This document shows positions 9,337-18,454 of a stretch of 64,000 nt of DNA, piece after piece. The position numbers and the translations under genes are program-made. The stretch lies in contig NZ_AP014569.1 of NCBI RefSeq assembly GCF_000828915.1, positions 806,001 through 870,000 of the forward strand, in the 5' to 3' direction. The notes below the pieces were generated by a model. That model did not search any database. It was not told the origin of the DNA and saw only the letters and a list, made by a program, of their open reading frames with translations. The DNA is from Serpentinimonas maccroryi (GTDB lineage: Bacteria; Pseudomonadota; Gammaproteobacteria; Burkholderiales; Burkholderiaceae_C). Numbering within the stretch: the first letter of the stretch is position 1; every line of letters starts with the position of its first letter.

Positions 9337-10692
9337 TCAAACGATGTAGGTATGGACGAGGCCGATGGCGGCGCAGGCGCCGATCACTTTAATGACGTCC
9401 TGCTTGTACTTCCACAGCGCGATGAAGGCCGCCACCGAGATCAGTGCGTAGAACCACTCGAAGCCGCCGGAGAACGGCGCGACCTCGGTGGCATGGGGGA
9501 AGAACACGTACCAGCTGAAAATGAGCGCCAAGTTGAGGATCACGCCCACCACGGCGGCGGTGATGCCGGTGAGCGGCGCGGTGAACTTCAGGTCGCCATG
9601 GGTGGATTCCACCAGTGGGGCACCGGCCAAGATGAACACGAAGCTGGGCAGAAAGGTGAAGAAGGTGGCCACCGAGGCGCCCGCGAAGCCGGCCAGCAGC
9701 AAGGCATCCGGCCCGAAGATCTCCTTGGTCCAGGCGCCGACGAAGCCGACGAAGGACGCCACCATGACGAGCGGCCCCGGCATGGTCTGAACCAAGGCCA
9801 GGCCGTCGATCATCTGGGTGCCGGTGAGCCACTGGTAGTGTTCCACGCCGCCCTGATAGACGAAGGGCAGCACCGCGTAGGCGCCGCCGAAGGTGACCAG
9901 CGCGGCCTTGGTGAAGAACTCGCCCATGTCGTTCAGGGTGCCGGCCGGCAGCATCAACATGGCCGCAGTCCAGAGCGCCAGCGCCACCACCAGGAGGGTG
10001 ATGAGATAGGACCAGCGAAAGCGCGTATGGGCGATGGGCGGCGTGTCGTCGTCGATCAGCGCCGGGCCGTATTGCTTGTTGCTGGCGCCGTGGCCGCCGC
10101 CCACCTTGAACTTGTCCGGCATGAGCTTGCCGCCCAAGGCGCCCAGCAGTCCTGCTGCTAGGACGATGTAGGGGAAGGGAATCTTCAAGGCGAAGATGGC
10201 GATGAACGACAACGCGGCCATGGCCCACAGCACGTAGTTCTTCAGCGCGCGCGAGCCGATGCGCCAAGCGGCGAACGCCACGATGGCCACCACCGCCGGC
10301 TTGATGCCATTGAACACCCCCTGCACAAAGGTGAGGTCACCGAAGACCAGGTAGACGTAGGTGAGCGCCGCCAGGATGAAGAAAGATGGCAGCACGAACA
10401 GGACACCGGCGACGATGCCCCCCCAGGTGCGGTGCAGCAGCCAGCCGATGTAAATGGCGAGTTGCTGCGCCTCAGGACCGGGCAGCAGCATGCAGTAGTT
10501 GAGCGCATGCAGGAAACGGTGTTCGGAGATCCAGCGGCGTTTCTCCACCAGCTCCTGATGCATGATGGCGATCTGCCCGGCGGGGCCGCCGAAGCTGATG
10601 AAGCCGAGCTTGAGCCAGTATAAGAAGGCCTCCCGGAACGTGGGGTGGGCAGGGCGCAACTGCGCGGTGTGTGCTGTGGTCTGATCGTTCAC
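9337..10692 (-). CDS. chrA: Chromate transporter ChrA (long-chain CHR family)
   Basis: Inner-membrane chromate efflux protein. 451 residues with two homologous halves, as expected for the two-domain CHR family. The first half has FREAFLYWLKLGFISFGGPAGQIAIMH split over one signature loop (FGGPAGQ) and MLLPGPEAQQLA. The second half has LVTFGGAYAVLPF and QTMPGPLVMVASFVG. About 10-12 membrane segments are visible. It starts with GTG at 10692 and overlaps the chrB stop by four bases (GTGA), so it relies on translational coupling to chrB. Because chrB carries an in-frame TGA, ribosome supply to chrA could be affected. Confidence 0.93.
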   Translation of the reverse strand: MNDQTTAHTAQLRPAHPTFREAFLYWLKLGFISFGGPAGQIAIMHQELVEKRRWISEHRFLHALNYCMLLPGPEAQQLAIYIGWLLHRTWGGIVAGVLFVLPSFFILAALTYVYLVFGDLTFVQGVFNGIKPAVVAIVAFAAWRIGSRALKNYVLWAMAALSFIAIFALKIPFPYIVLAAGLLGALGGKLMPDKFKVGGGHGASNKQYGPALIDDDTPPIAHTRFRWSYLITLLVVALALWTAAMLMLPAGTLNDMGEFFTKAALVTFGGAYAVLPFVYQGGVEHYQWLTGTQMIDGLALVQTMPGPLVMVASFVGFVGAWTKEIFGPDALLLAGFAGASVATFFTFLPSFVFILAGAPLVESTHGDLKFTAPLTGITAAVVGVILNLALIFSWYVFFPHATEVAPFSGGFEWFYALISVAAFIALWKYKQDVIKVIGACAAIGLVHTYIV

Positions 10693-11633
10693 GTGGTCTT
10701 GTCCTCGTAACTCTTGAGTAGCCAGTCAAAAACTTCGCACGCGCGGGCAAGCAGTGTGTCGTCGTCGGGTTCAGATGCCCGCAAGCCGGCGAGCAGCGAT
10801 TCGATGCCCAGCGCTTCCGCGACCGGGAGTCCCCCCACATCCAGGCAATGCACGAGCTCGCCCAGACGTACCAGCGCGGGGGCGGAATCAAGTCCGAAAC
10901 TCGCCAGCAGCGTCTCGAAGGTGACCTTGGAGCCCACGTGGCTGAAGGCCGTGCCGTCGAAATCGAAGCCGAGCCAGCCGTCCCGGCAGTCGGCCGGCGA
11001 GCCGAGCCAGACGATGCGCGCGTCCGAGTCGATGAACCGCCGGATCAGCCAGGCCGAAGCGAGTCGGTCCACCCACGGACGCGCCCGCGTGGCCCAGGTC
11101 CGGCCTTGATAATCGGCGCGGTTCAGCCGCGGAATGTCCGCCTGCCGGGCGGTCGGCTCGTCGGCAGACACGCGACGGGTGATCGCGTCGCGCAGGTCGT
11201 CCAGCAGGCTCAAAGTCTGCCGCTGCGCCTCGCCTGGGAAGAAGTCGATGCGCGTCACCTGCTCGAAGCGGCGCACAAGCGGCTGGAGCTTGCGCGCGGC
11301 AGCTGCGACATCCAGGGAAGCCTGGCTCCGTCCGAGCTCTTTGATCTCCTCGGCGATGCAGGCGTACTCCGCGCCCCGGTCGAACAGGGCGCGCAGCGCG
11401 GCCTCCTGGGCTTCGTCACACCCCGAGAGTCGATAGACCTCGCCGCTGCCACCCACTTCCAACGCCTGCGCCGCCACTTCGTCCAGCGTCGCAGCACGGT
11501 CTGCCGAGTCGGGCAGCAGATAGACCCCGTCGCGCAACGTCGCTCAGCCCAGCGCTTTGACAGAACGCCAGACGCGCATGCGGCCGGTCGATGCCTTGGT
11601 GGGCAGGCTGACGAAAAGAGCGAGGTGGCTCAA
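10689..11633 (-). pseudogene. chrB: Chromate resistance regulator/protein ChrB, interrupted by in-frame TGA
   Basis: ChrB is a chromate-sensing regulator needed for full chromate resistance. The full gene starts at TTG 11633, preceded by AAGGAG with a six-base spacer. It reads LSHLALFVSLPTKAST, GRMRVWRSVKALG, then TGA at 11544-11546, then ATLRDGVYLLPD and on to the normal C-terminus. Both sides of the TGA are in the same frame and match the family (VSLPT...RMRxWRxxKxLG-x-x-LRDGVYLLP), so a single nonsense change has hit codon 30. The downstream part (282 residues from TTG 11537) keeps the C-terminal ChrB domain with VDRLASAWLIRRFID and could be made from an internal start. Alternatives are suppression or a sequencing error. 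It is upstream of and overlaps chrA. Confidence 0.85.
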
Positions 11634-11734
11634 GGAAGGCTCCTTGGTTGATTGTCGGTGCACTGTGTATTATGTTACAGCTTGTTATATATCCAACAAT
11701 TATGCTGGGGGCAATTTAAGGCATGGGTCTGGAG

Positions 11735-12177
11735 TCACCTAGCACCGTGCAAGACGCCACTACTAGGCTTGTAGGCTTGTCGCGCAGAATCCGTTCGCGC
11801 GGATTCATGGGCAGGCGAGATCAGGCGGCTGCTCTTGCATTGGAGCGGAGGGGCTGCGGCCAGGTTGTCCCCTGCGCCAACCGGATATTCCCCCGTGGGG
11901 ACGAAAGGCGGATTCGTGCCCCCGATATTCAGCGCCTGTTCGAACATTTGCACCAGCGCATCAAAAAATGCCTGCGTCACGGGCCGTGCAGAAAAAACTT
12001 GTTGTCCTTGCTGGCGGCGTACAGGTCTTGCACCAGCCCCAGCACCTGATCGGGCGCCATCTGCTTGAGCAGCCGGTCTAAGTCGCTTTCGAAGGCTCTA
12101 GGGTGCTCCCTGTGGATCGTGAATTCATGGGGATAGCCTGAATGATGCCAATTAGCGAGATCGTTCTGTGAAAGTGC
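11735..12177 (-). pseudogene. Frameshifted remnant of an unidentified gene
   Basis: The minus strand reads, from just after the stop of the truncated higA copy, NDLANWHHSGYPHEF, FESDLDRLLKQMAPDQVLG, LVQDLYAASKDNKFF, then a stop in that frame near 11981. Shifting frame continues naturally as SARPVTQAFFDALVQMFEQALN. Amphipathic, gene-like composition on both sides of the shift suggests one broken gene. No start codon is present because the 5' side joins the higBA-like remnant. I do not recognise the family. Beyond QALNIGG the sequence looks unrelated. Confidence 0.35.
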
Positions 12178-12386
12178 TCAAGCCAGTTCGATGCGCAGGT
12201 TTTTGCCCAAGGCCTTCGCAGCGCTGGTGAGCGTCGTCAGCGTCAGGCTGGTGTCGGTCTCGTCCAGAAGCCGATTCAGCGCCGCCCGGCTGGTGTGCAT
12301 CTTCTGCGCCAGCGCGGTCTTGCTCAAGTGCTGGGCTTTCATCTCTTGCGCGATCTGCCAAGCGACGACCCGCTTGATCGCCACGG
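12178..12386 (-). pseudogene. Truncated second copy of the higA antitoxin gene
   Basis: The last 66 codons are nearly identical to the higA gene at 7.4 kb ([19 protein letters not shown] through KALGKNLRIELA), with one Ser-to-Asn difference near the end. Upstream, the sequence jumps straight from the codon region equal to 7648 to sequence equal to 8111, which lies upstream of higB. The antitoxin start, its first ~24 codons and the entire toxin gene are therefore deleted (about 462 bases relative to copy 1). It could be translated from an internal Met-like codon as a helix-turn-helix fragment, but is most likely dead. Confidence 0.8.
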
Positions 12387-12464
12387 ATCAGCCCACGATT
12401 TCCTCGCGCGCTGGCGGCGGCGGGCGGGCCGGATACGCTCTTGCGGCCACGCCCCCGGCACCGT

Positions 12465-13421
12465 CTACCGTGCCAACGCCTTGAGCGTGTTCTGACCCTG
12501 CGGGCAAACTTGAAGGATCAGGTCGCGCGCGGCGTGCTGGGTGAGGGTGCTGGGGCGTTGGGCGCTGCAGGCCAGCGCGACCGGTATGCGCAGTGCCGGC
12601 GGGCCGATCGCACGCATGGCAAAGGCCGCAGGCCGGCCCGATGCCGCCACCGCATGGCGCGGCAACACGGCGCAGCCCAAGCCGTCGGCAACCAGATCGA
12701 GAATGGCGGCAACGCCGTCGATCTCGAGCGCGATGCGCGGGCGCAGGCCGAGCTTGGCCAGTTCCACCTCCACGTGCATGCGCAGCGCGTTGGGGCGGGT
12801 GGGTATGAGCAGCGGCAGCTGGGCCAGTTCGGCCAAGGGCAGCGGGGCAGGGTGCAGGGAAAGGTTCGGTGAACTTGCACCTGACGGCGCATGGGGCTCA
12901 GCCTCGGGGTGGGCTTGCACCAGCATCAGCTCTTCGTCGAACAGGGGTTGCAACTCAAGCTCGGGCAGCGGCTGCGCGTTGTAGAGCAGCGCCAGATCCA
13001 GCCGGCCATTGAGCAGCGCGTCTTGCATGCTCACCGACAGCCCCTCGGTGATCGAGAGCCGGGCTTGCGGCAGTTGCTGGCGAAAGCGGCGCGTGAGCGG
13101 CACCGCAACCAGCCGCGCCAGCGAAGGCGGCAACCCGATGGCGACCCGCCCGGCCAAGGTGCCGCGCACCCGACCGAGCTCTTCGCGCGCCCGCTCCACC
13201 TGGTGCAGGATGCCGCGCCCGTGCTCGAGCAGCAGTTGCCCGGCTTCGGTGGGCACCGCGCCGCGGCCGTTGCGCAGCAGCAGGCTTTGGCGCAGCTCCA
13301 CTTCGAGCAGCCGCACCTGCCGGCTCAAAGCCGGTTGCGCCACTTGCAGCGCCGCAGCGGCCTTGGTGAAGCTGCCCAATTCCGCGACGCGGACGAAGTA
13401 GCCGAGTTGTTTCAAGTCCAT
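12465..13421 (-). CDS. LysR-type transcriptional regulator of the pmd operon (PmdR-like)
   Basis: 318 residues. The N-terminal winged helix-turn-helix is clear (MDLKQLGYFVRVAELGSFTK, AAAALQVAQPALSRQVRLLE). The C-terminal effector domain includes GRLDLALLYN and DGLGCAVLPRHAV. It is divergent from the protocatechuate 4,5-cleavage operon with 147 bases between starts, and Comamonas pmd genes are controlled by a LysR protein, PmdR. By position it is the best candidate for the activator responding to protocatechuate or a pathway intermediate. A short Ser/Pro insert (HAPSGASSPNLSLHP) interrupts the effector domain. Confidence 0.8.
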   Translation of the reverse strand: MDLKQLGYFVRVAELGSFTKAAAALQVAQPALSRQVRLLEVELRQSLLLRNGRGAVPTEAGQLLLEHGRGILHQVERAREELGRVRGTLAGRVAIGLPPSLARLVAVPLTRRFRQQLPQARLSITEGLSVSMQDALLNGRLDLALLYNAQPLPELELQPLFDEELMLVQAHPEAEPHAPSGASSPNLSLHPAPLPLAELAQLPLLIPTRPNALRMHVEVELAKLGLRPRIALEIDGVAAILDLVADGLGCAVLPRHAVAASGRPAAFAMRAIGPPALRIPVALACSAQRPSTLTQHAARDLILQVCPQGQNTLKALAR

Positions 13422-13440
13422 AGGCAGATTTTAGATAGCC

Positions 13441-13451
13441 TTCAGCCTGAA
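13441..13451. promoter_or_regulatory. Candidate LysR-type operator in the pmd divergent promoter
   Basis: TTCAGCCTGAA is a perfect 5-base inverted repeat around one central base. It lies 20 bases upstream of the LysR gene start and about 120 bases upstream of the first operon gene. Position fits an activator or autoregulation site; the assignment is from symmetry only. Confidence 0.35.
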
Positions 13452-13568
13452 ATGCCAATTTTTTATATCAGCTAGCGCCGCACGCCCGCTTGCCGGCACC
13501 GCCCGTGCGCAACATAATCGACCTCGATACACATTCAGCCTTCACCCCCCTGCGCACACCCTCTGCCC

Positions 13569-14258
13569 ATGGCGCAAACCATTCGCGCGATTTCTTCGAT
13601 GGCCACCCGGCTGCTGCTGGCCGATTTGGCGCGCGACTATCAGGCCCAATCGGGGCTGGAGCTGCGGCTCGAGTCGGTCGGGGGTGTCGATGCGGCGCGC
13701 CGGGTGCAAGCAGGCGAGGCCTTCGACGCGGTGCTGCTGGCTGCCGATGCGATCGAGCGCCTGATCGCCAGCGGCCACGTGCGCCCCGACAGCCGGATCG
13801 ACTGGGTGCGCAGCCCGGTGGCGCTGGCGGTGCGCGCCGGTGCGCCGCAGCCCGACGTGGGCAGCGAAGCGGCGCTGCGCCAGGCGGTGCAGGCGGCGCG
13901 CAGCCTCGGAGTTTCTACCGGGCCCAGCGGCACGGCGCTGCTTGAGCTGTTCGAGCGCTGGGGCCTGCTGGAGGCGCTGCGCCCGCGCATCATCACGCCG
14001 CCACCCGGGGTGCCCGTGGGCAGCTTGGTGGCCAGCGGCGAAGTGGAGCTGGGTTTCCAGCAGCTGAGCGAATTGCTGCCGCTGCCGGGCATCGCCCTGC
14101 TGGGCACCCTGCCGCCGGGTTGCGCGATTGAAACCGTTTTTTCCGCTGGGGTGTGCGCGACCAGCGCGCAGCCCGATGCCGTGCGCGCCTGTTTGCAGTT
14201 TTTGGCCTCACCGGCCAGCGCCGACTGCAAGCGCCGCCACGGCATGATGCCGCTTTGA
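13569..14258 (+). CDS. ModA-like substrate-binding protein, first gene of the pmd operon
   Basis: 229 residues with a two-lobed periplasmic-binding-protein pattern of the ModA/extracellular-solute-binding type: LLLADLARDYQAQSG near the start, VGGVDAARRVQAGEAFDAVLLAADAI split by the first hinge, and VSTGPSGTALLELFERWGL in the middle. It has no signal peptide (starts MAQTIRAISSMATR), so it may be cytoplasmic or a stand-alone ligand-binding protein. It sits 57 bases before pmdE on the same strand. In Comamonas the operon starts with a tautomerase (pmdU) and a permease (pmdK); neither is seen here. A role in sensing or sequestering a pathway compound is only a guess. Confidence 0.65.
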   Translation: MAQTIRAISSMATRLLLADLARDYQAQSGLELRLESVGGVDAARRVQAGEAFDAVLLAADAIERLIASGHVRPDSRIDWVRSPVALAVRAGAPQPDVGSEAALRQAVQAARSLGVSTGPSGTALLELFERWGLLEALRPRIITPPPGVPVGSLVASGEVELGFQQLSELLPLPGIALLGTLPPGCAIETVFSAGVCATSAQPDAVRACLQFLASPASADCKRRHGMMPL

Positions 14259-14315
14259 GCCCAGCTTTCGCCAAACCCGCCCATCCCCCCACACCCCCAA
14301 TACCGCCCGCCGACC

Positions 14316-15371
14316 ATGCCCCCCAACCCAACGCGCCCACCCCTGATCATCGACGTCCACGGCCACTACACCACCGCGCCGCCGGCGCTCGGGGCTTGGC
14401 GCGATTTGCAGATGGCTGCCCTCAAAGACCCGTCTATCGTGGCCGACCCCAAGGCGCTGAAGATCAGCGACGACGAAATCCGCGAGACCATCGAGCTCAA
14501 CCAGTTGGCCAAGATGCGCGAGCGCGGCAGCGACCTGACCCTCTTTAGCCCGCGCGCCAGCTTCATGGCGCACCACGTGGGCGATCTGCGCACCTCGTCC
14601 GACTGGGCTGCTATCTGCAACGAACTGTGCGCGCGCGTGAGCCAGCTGTACCCCCAGCACTTCGTGCCGGTGGCCATGCTGCCGCAGTCGCCTGGCGTCG
14701 ATCCCGCCACCTGCATCCCCGAGCTCGAGCGCTGCGTGCGCGACTACGGCTGCGTGGGCATCAACCTCAACCCAGACCCCTCCGGCGGGCACTGGAACAG
14801 CCCGCCTCTGACCGACCGCCACTGGTACCCGATCTACGAAAAAATGGTCGAGCACGAGCTGCCGGCCATGATCCACGTCAGCACCAGTTGCAACGCTTGC
14901 TTCCACACCACCGGCGCGCACTACATCAACGCCGACACCACCGCCTTCATGCAACTGCTCCAAGGCGATCTGTTTGCCGACTTCCCCACCCTCAAGTTCC
15001 TCATCCCGCACGGTGGCGGGGCCGCGCCCTACCACTGGGGCCGCTACCGGGGCCTGGCGCAGGAGCTGAAAAAACCGCTGCTGCAACAGCACCTGCTGGG
15101 CAACGTGTTTTTTGATACCTGCGTCTATCACCAGCCGGGCATCGATTTGCTGACCAAAGTCATCCCGGTGGACAACATCCTGTTTGCCAGCGAGATGATC
15201 GGCGCCGTGCGCGGCATCGACCCCGAAACCGGCCACCACTACGACGACACCAAGCGCTACGTGGCGGCCACGCCCAACCTCACCGAGGAGCAGCGCTTCA
15301 AGGTCTTTGAGGGCAACGCGCGCCGGGTGTTCACGCGCCTAGACGCGGCCCTCAAGCAGAAAGGACTGTGA
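14316..15371 (+). CDS. pmdE: 4-oxalomesaconate hydratase
   Basis: Adds water to 4-oxalomesaconate to give 4-carboxy-4-hydroxy-2-oxoadipate in the protocatechuate 4,5-cleavage pathway. 351 residues of the amidohydrolase superfamily, LigJ/PmdE branch. Seen: metal site IDVHGHYTT (H15, H17), [54 protein letters not shown] and [14 protein letters not shown]. These match the family throughout. It is followed by the aldolase gene after one base, so the two are translationally coupled. Confidence 0.93.
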   Translation: MPPNPTRPPLIIDVHGHYTTAPPALGAWRDLQMAALKDPSIVADPKALKISDDEIRETIELNQLAKMRERGSDLTLFSPRASFMAHHVGDLRTSSDWAAICNELCARVSQLYPQHFVPVAMLPQSPGVDPATCIPELERCVRDYGCVGINLNPDPSGGHWNSPPLTDRHWYPIYEKMVEHELPAMIHVSTSCNACFHTTGAHYINADTTAFMQLLQGDLFADFPTLKFLIPHGGGAAPYHWGRYRGLAQELKKPLLQQHLLGNVFFDTCVYHQPGIDLLTKVIPVDNILFASEMIGAVRGIDPETGHHYDDTKRYVAATPNLTEEQRFKVFEGNARRVFTRLDAALKQKGL

Positions 15372-15372
15372 G

Positions 15373-16056
15373 ATGTACGAACTTGGCGTCGTTTACCGCC
15401 ACATCAGCCGCGCCGACCGGGCCGTTGCCGACCAACTGGCCGCCCTGGGTTCGGCCACCGTGCACGAGGCCATGGGCCGCGTGGGCCTGATGAAGCCCTA
15501 CATGCGCCCCATCCAGCAAGACGTGCATGTGTCCGGCACGGCGGTGACCGTGCTGCTGCAACCCGGCGACAACTGGATGATGCACGTGGCCGCCGAGCAG
15601 TTGCAGCCCGGCGACATCGTGGTGGCCACTGTCACCGCCGATTGCAGCGACGGCTACTTCGGCGACCTGCTGGCCAGCAGCTTCATGGCGCGCGGCGCAC
15701 GCGGCCTGATCATCGAAGCCGGGGTGCGCGACACCAAGACCCTGCGCGAGATGCGGTTCCCGGTGTGGAGCCGCTACGTGTCGTCCAAGGGCACCATCAA
15801 GGCCACGCCGGGTTCGGTGAACATCCCCATCGTGTGCGCCGGCGCCTACGTGACGCCGGGCGATGTGATCGTGGCCGACGACGACGGCGTGGTCTGCGTG
15901 CCCAAGACCCTGGCGGCGAAAACGCTAGCCGAGGCACAGAAGCGCGAAGCCAACGAAGGCGCCAAGCGCGACCAGCTGGCGGCTGGGGTGCTGGGGCTGG
16001 ACATGTACAAAATGCGCGAGCCATTGGCGGCGGCCGGGTTGCGGTATGTGGATTGA
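15373..16056 (+). CDS. pmdF: 4-carboxy-4-hydroxy-2-oxoadipate aldolase
   Basis: Cleaves 4-carboxy-4-hydroxy-2-oxoadipate to pyruvate and oxaloacetate, the last step of the pathway; the same enzyme class acts on 4-hydroxy-4-methyl-2-oxoglutarate. 227 residues of the RraA-like class II aldolase family. The divalent-metal/substrate region reads [19 protein letters not shown] with the conserved Arg-Asp pair, and [16 protein letters not shown] closes the barrel-like core. It starts one base after pmdE and is followed by pmdD after 21 bases. Confidence 0.92.
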   Translation: MYELGVVYRHISRADRAVADQLAALGSATVHEAMGRVGLMKPYMRPIQQDVHVSGTAVTVLLQPGDNWMMHVAAEQLQPGDIVVATVTADCSDGYFGDLLASSFMARGARGLIIEAGVRDTKTLREMRFPVWSRYVSSKGTIKATPGSVNIPIVCAGAYVTPGDVIVADDDGVVCVPKTLAAKTLAEAQKREANEGAKRDQLAAGVLGLDMYKMREPLAAAGLRYVD

Positions 16057-16077
16057 GCCGCCCCTGGAGCAGCACCC

Positions 16078-17007
16078 ATGAGCAAACCCACCTCGGGTGA
16101 CTACACCAAAACCCCCGGCTGGCTCGACTGGTTCACCGGCCCCAGCAAGCCACGGTTCCAGTTGCCGCCCGGCAGCGTGGACGCCCACTGCCACGTCTTC
16201 GGCCCCGGCGCGCACTTTCCCTACGCACCCGAGCGCAAATACACCCCCTGCGACGCCAGCAAAGAGCAACTGTTTGCCCTGCGCGACCACTTGGGCTTTG
16301 CGCGCAACGTGATCGTGCAAGCCACCTGCCACGGCGCCGACAACCGCGCCTTGGTGGATGCCTGCCTGGCCAGCGGCGGCATGGCGCGCGGCGTGGCCAC
16401 GGTGCGGCGCAGCGTCACCGACGAGGAACTGCAAGCCCTGCATGAGGCTGGCGTGCGCGGGGTGCGCTTCAACTTCGTCAAGCGCTTGGTGGATTTCACG
16501 CCCAAGGACGAGCTGCTGGAGATCGCCGGTCGCATCGCCAAGCTGGGCTGGCACGTGGTCATCTACTTCGAGGCGGTCGATCTGCCCGAGCTGTGGGATT
16601 TCTTCACCAGCCTGCCCACCACCGTGGTGGTGGATCACATGGGCCGCCCCGATGTGCGCCTGCCCGTGGACGGGCCGCAGTTTGGGCTGTTCCTCCGGTT
16701 GATGCGCGAGCACCGCAACGTGTGGTGCAAAGTGAGCTGCCCCGAGCGACTCTCCTTGACGGGTCCGAATGCGCTCGACGGCGAACCGAATGCCTACCGC
16801 GACGTGGTGCCCTTTGCGCGCAAGGTGGTAGAGGAATTTCCCGACCGCGTGCTCTGGGGCACCGACTGGCCGCACCCGAACCTCAAAGACCACATGCCCG
16901 ACGACGGCCTGCTGGTCGATTTCATCCCGCACATCGCACCCACACCCGAATTGCAGCGCCAGCTGCTGGTGGACAACCCGATGCGCCTCTACTGGGCAGA
17001 TCAATGA
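16078..17007 (+). CDS. pmdD: 2-pyrone-4,6-dicarboxylate lactonase
   Basis: Opens the lactone ring of 2-pyrone-4,6-dicarboxylate to give 4-oxalomesaconate. 309 residues of the amidohydrolase superfamily, LigI type, which works without a tightly bound metal. Diagnostic segments: GSVDAHCHVFGPG near 41-53, FARNVIVQATCHG, VRGVRFNFVKRL, VVDHMGRPD and WGTDWPHPNLKDH near the C-terminus. It sits between pmdF and pmdA. About 100 non-coding bases with a strong hairpin follow it, the only long gap inside the operon. Confidence 0.93.
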   Translation: MSKPTSGDYTKTPGWLDWFTGPSKPRFQLPPGSVDAHCHVFGPGAHFPYAPERKYTPCDASKEQLFALRDHLGFARNVIVQATCHGADNRALVDACLASGGMARGVATVRRSVTDEELQALHEAGVRGVRFNFVKRLVDFTPKDELLEIAGRIAKLGWHVVIYFEAVDLPELWDFFTSLPTTVVVDHMGRPDVRLPVDGPQFGLFLRLMREHRNVWCKVSCPERLSLTGPNALDGEPNAYRDVVPFARKVVEEFPDRVLWGTDWPHPNLKDHMPDDGLLVDFIPHIAPTPELQRQLLVDNPMRLYWADQ

Positions 17008-17009
17008 TG

Positions 17010-17096
17010 CCCCCACGCTTGTCGCTGCGCGCCTGCGCTGCCCCCCGAGGGGCTGCGAATCGCCTTGGGGCGGCCCGGCGGCGATTCATTTTTCCT
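17010..17096 (+). terminator. Hairpin element inside the pmd operon (terminator- or REP-like)
   Basis: The pmdD-pmdA gap holds GCCCC/GGGGC pairing near 17039-17053, then GAATCGCC (17057-17064) pairing perfectly with GGCGATTC (17080-17087), followed at once by ATTTTTCC. The outer hairpin plus T-rich tail resembles a Rho-independent terminator, and the whole stretch resembles the GC-rich 'CCCCGAGGGG...CTTGGGGCGG' intergenic repeats I recall from Comamonadaceae genomes. It could attenuate transcription or set mRNA stability between the upstream enzymes and the dioxygenase genes. Confidence 0.55.
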
Positions 17097-17108
17097 TGAG
17101 GTGTACCT

Positions 17109-17558
17109 ATGGCTCTGGACAAACCCTATCAAAACGTGCCCGGCACCATCATCTTTGATGCCGAGCAAAGCCGCAAAGGCTACTGGCTCAACCAGTTCTG
17201 CATGAGCCTGATGAAGGCCGAGAACCGCGAGCGCTTCAAGGCCGACGAGCGCGCCTACCTCGACGAGTGGCCCATGACCGAGGAGCAAAAACAGGCCGTG
17301 CTGGCGCGCGACCTCAACTGGTGCATGCGCACCGGCGGCAACATCTACTTTCTGGCCAAAATCGGCGCCACCGACGGCAAAAGCTTCCAGCAAATGGCCG
17401 GCTCCATGACCGGCATGAGCGAGCAGGAATACCGCGACATGATGGTCAAGGGCGGCCGCTCGATCCAAGGCAACCGCTACCCGGGCGAAGACGGCGACGC
17501 ACAGCCCCACCGCCAACCGCAAGGGGCCGCCCACCAAACCCAGCAGAAAGGCAGCTGA
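17109..17558 (+). CDS. pmdA: Protocatechuate 4,5-dioxygenase alpha subunit
   Basis: Small, helical subunit (LigA type) that covers the active site of the extradiol dioxygenase. 149 residues: PYQNVPGTIIFDAEQSRKGY, LNQFCMSLMKAENRERFKAD, WCMRTGGNIYFLAKIGATDG are typical. The C-terminus adds a Gln/Pro-rich tail (DAQPHRQPQGAAHQ) of no evident function. A GAGG ribosome-binding site lies upstream. It is followed by pmdB after three bases. A second alpha-type gene is at 58.1 kb. Confidence 0.93.
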   Translation: MALDKPYQNVPGTIIFDAEQSRKGYWLNQFCMSLMKAENRERFKADERAYLDEWPMTEEQKQAVLARDLNWCMRTGGNIYFLAKIGATDGKSFQQMAGSMTGMSEQEYRDMMVKGGRSIQGNRYPGEDGDAQPHRQPQGAAHQTQQKGS

Positions 17559-18440
<882 letters not shown>

Positions 18441-18454
18441 AGGAAACCCCAGCC

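Noticed and set aside
11544-11546. TGA in chrB as a selenocysteine codon
   Set aside because: No SECIS-like hairpin was identified directly downstream and ChrB is not a known selenoprotein; a nonsense mutation is simpler.
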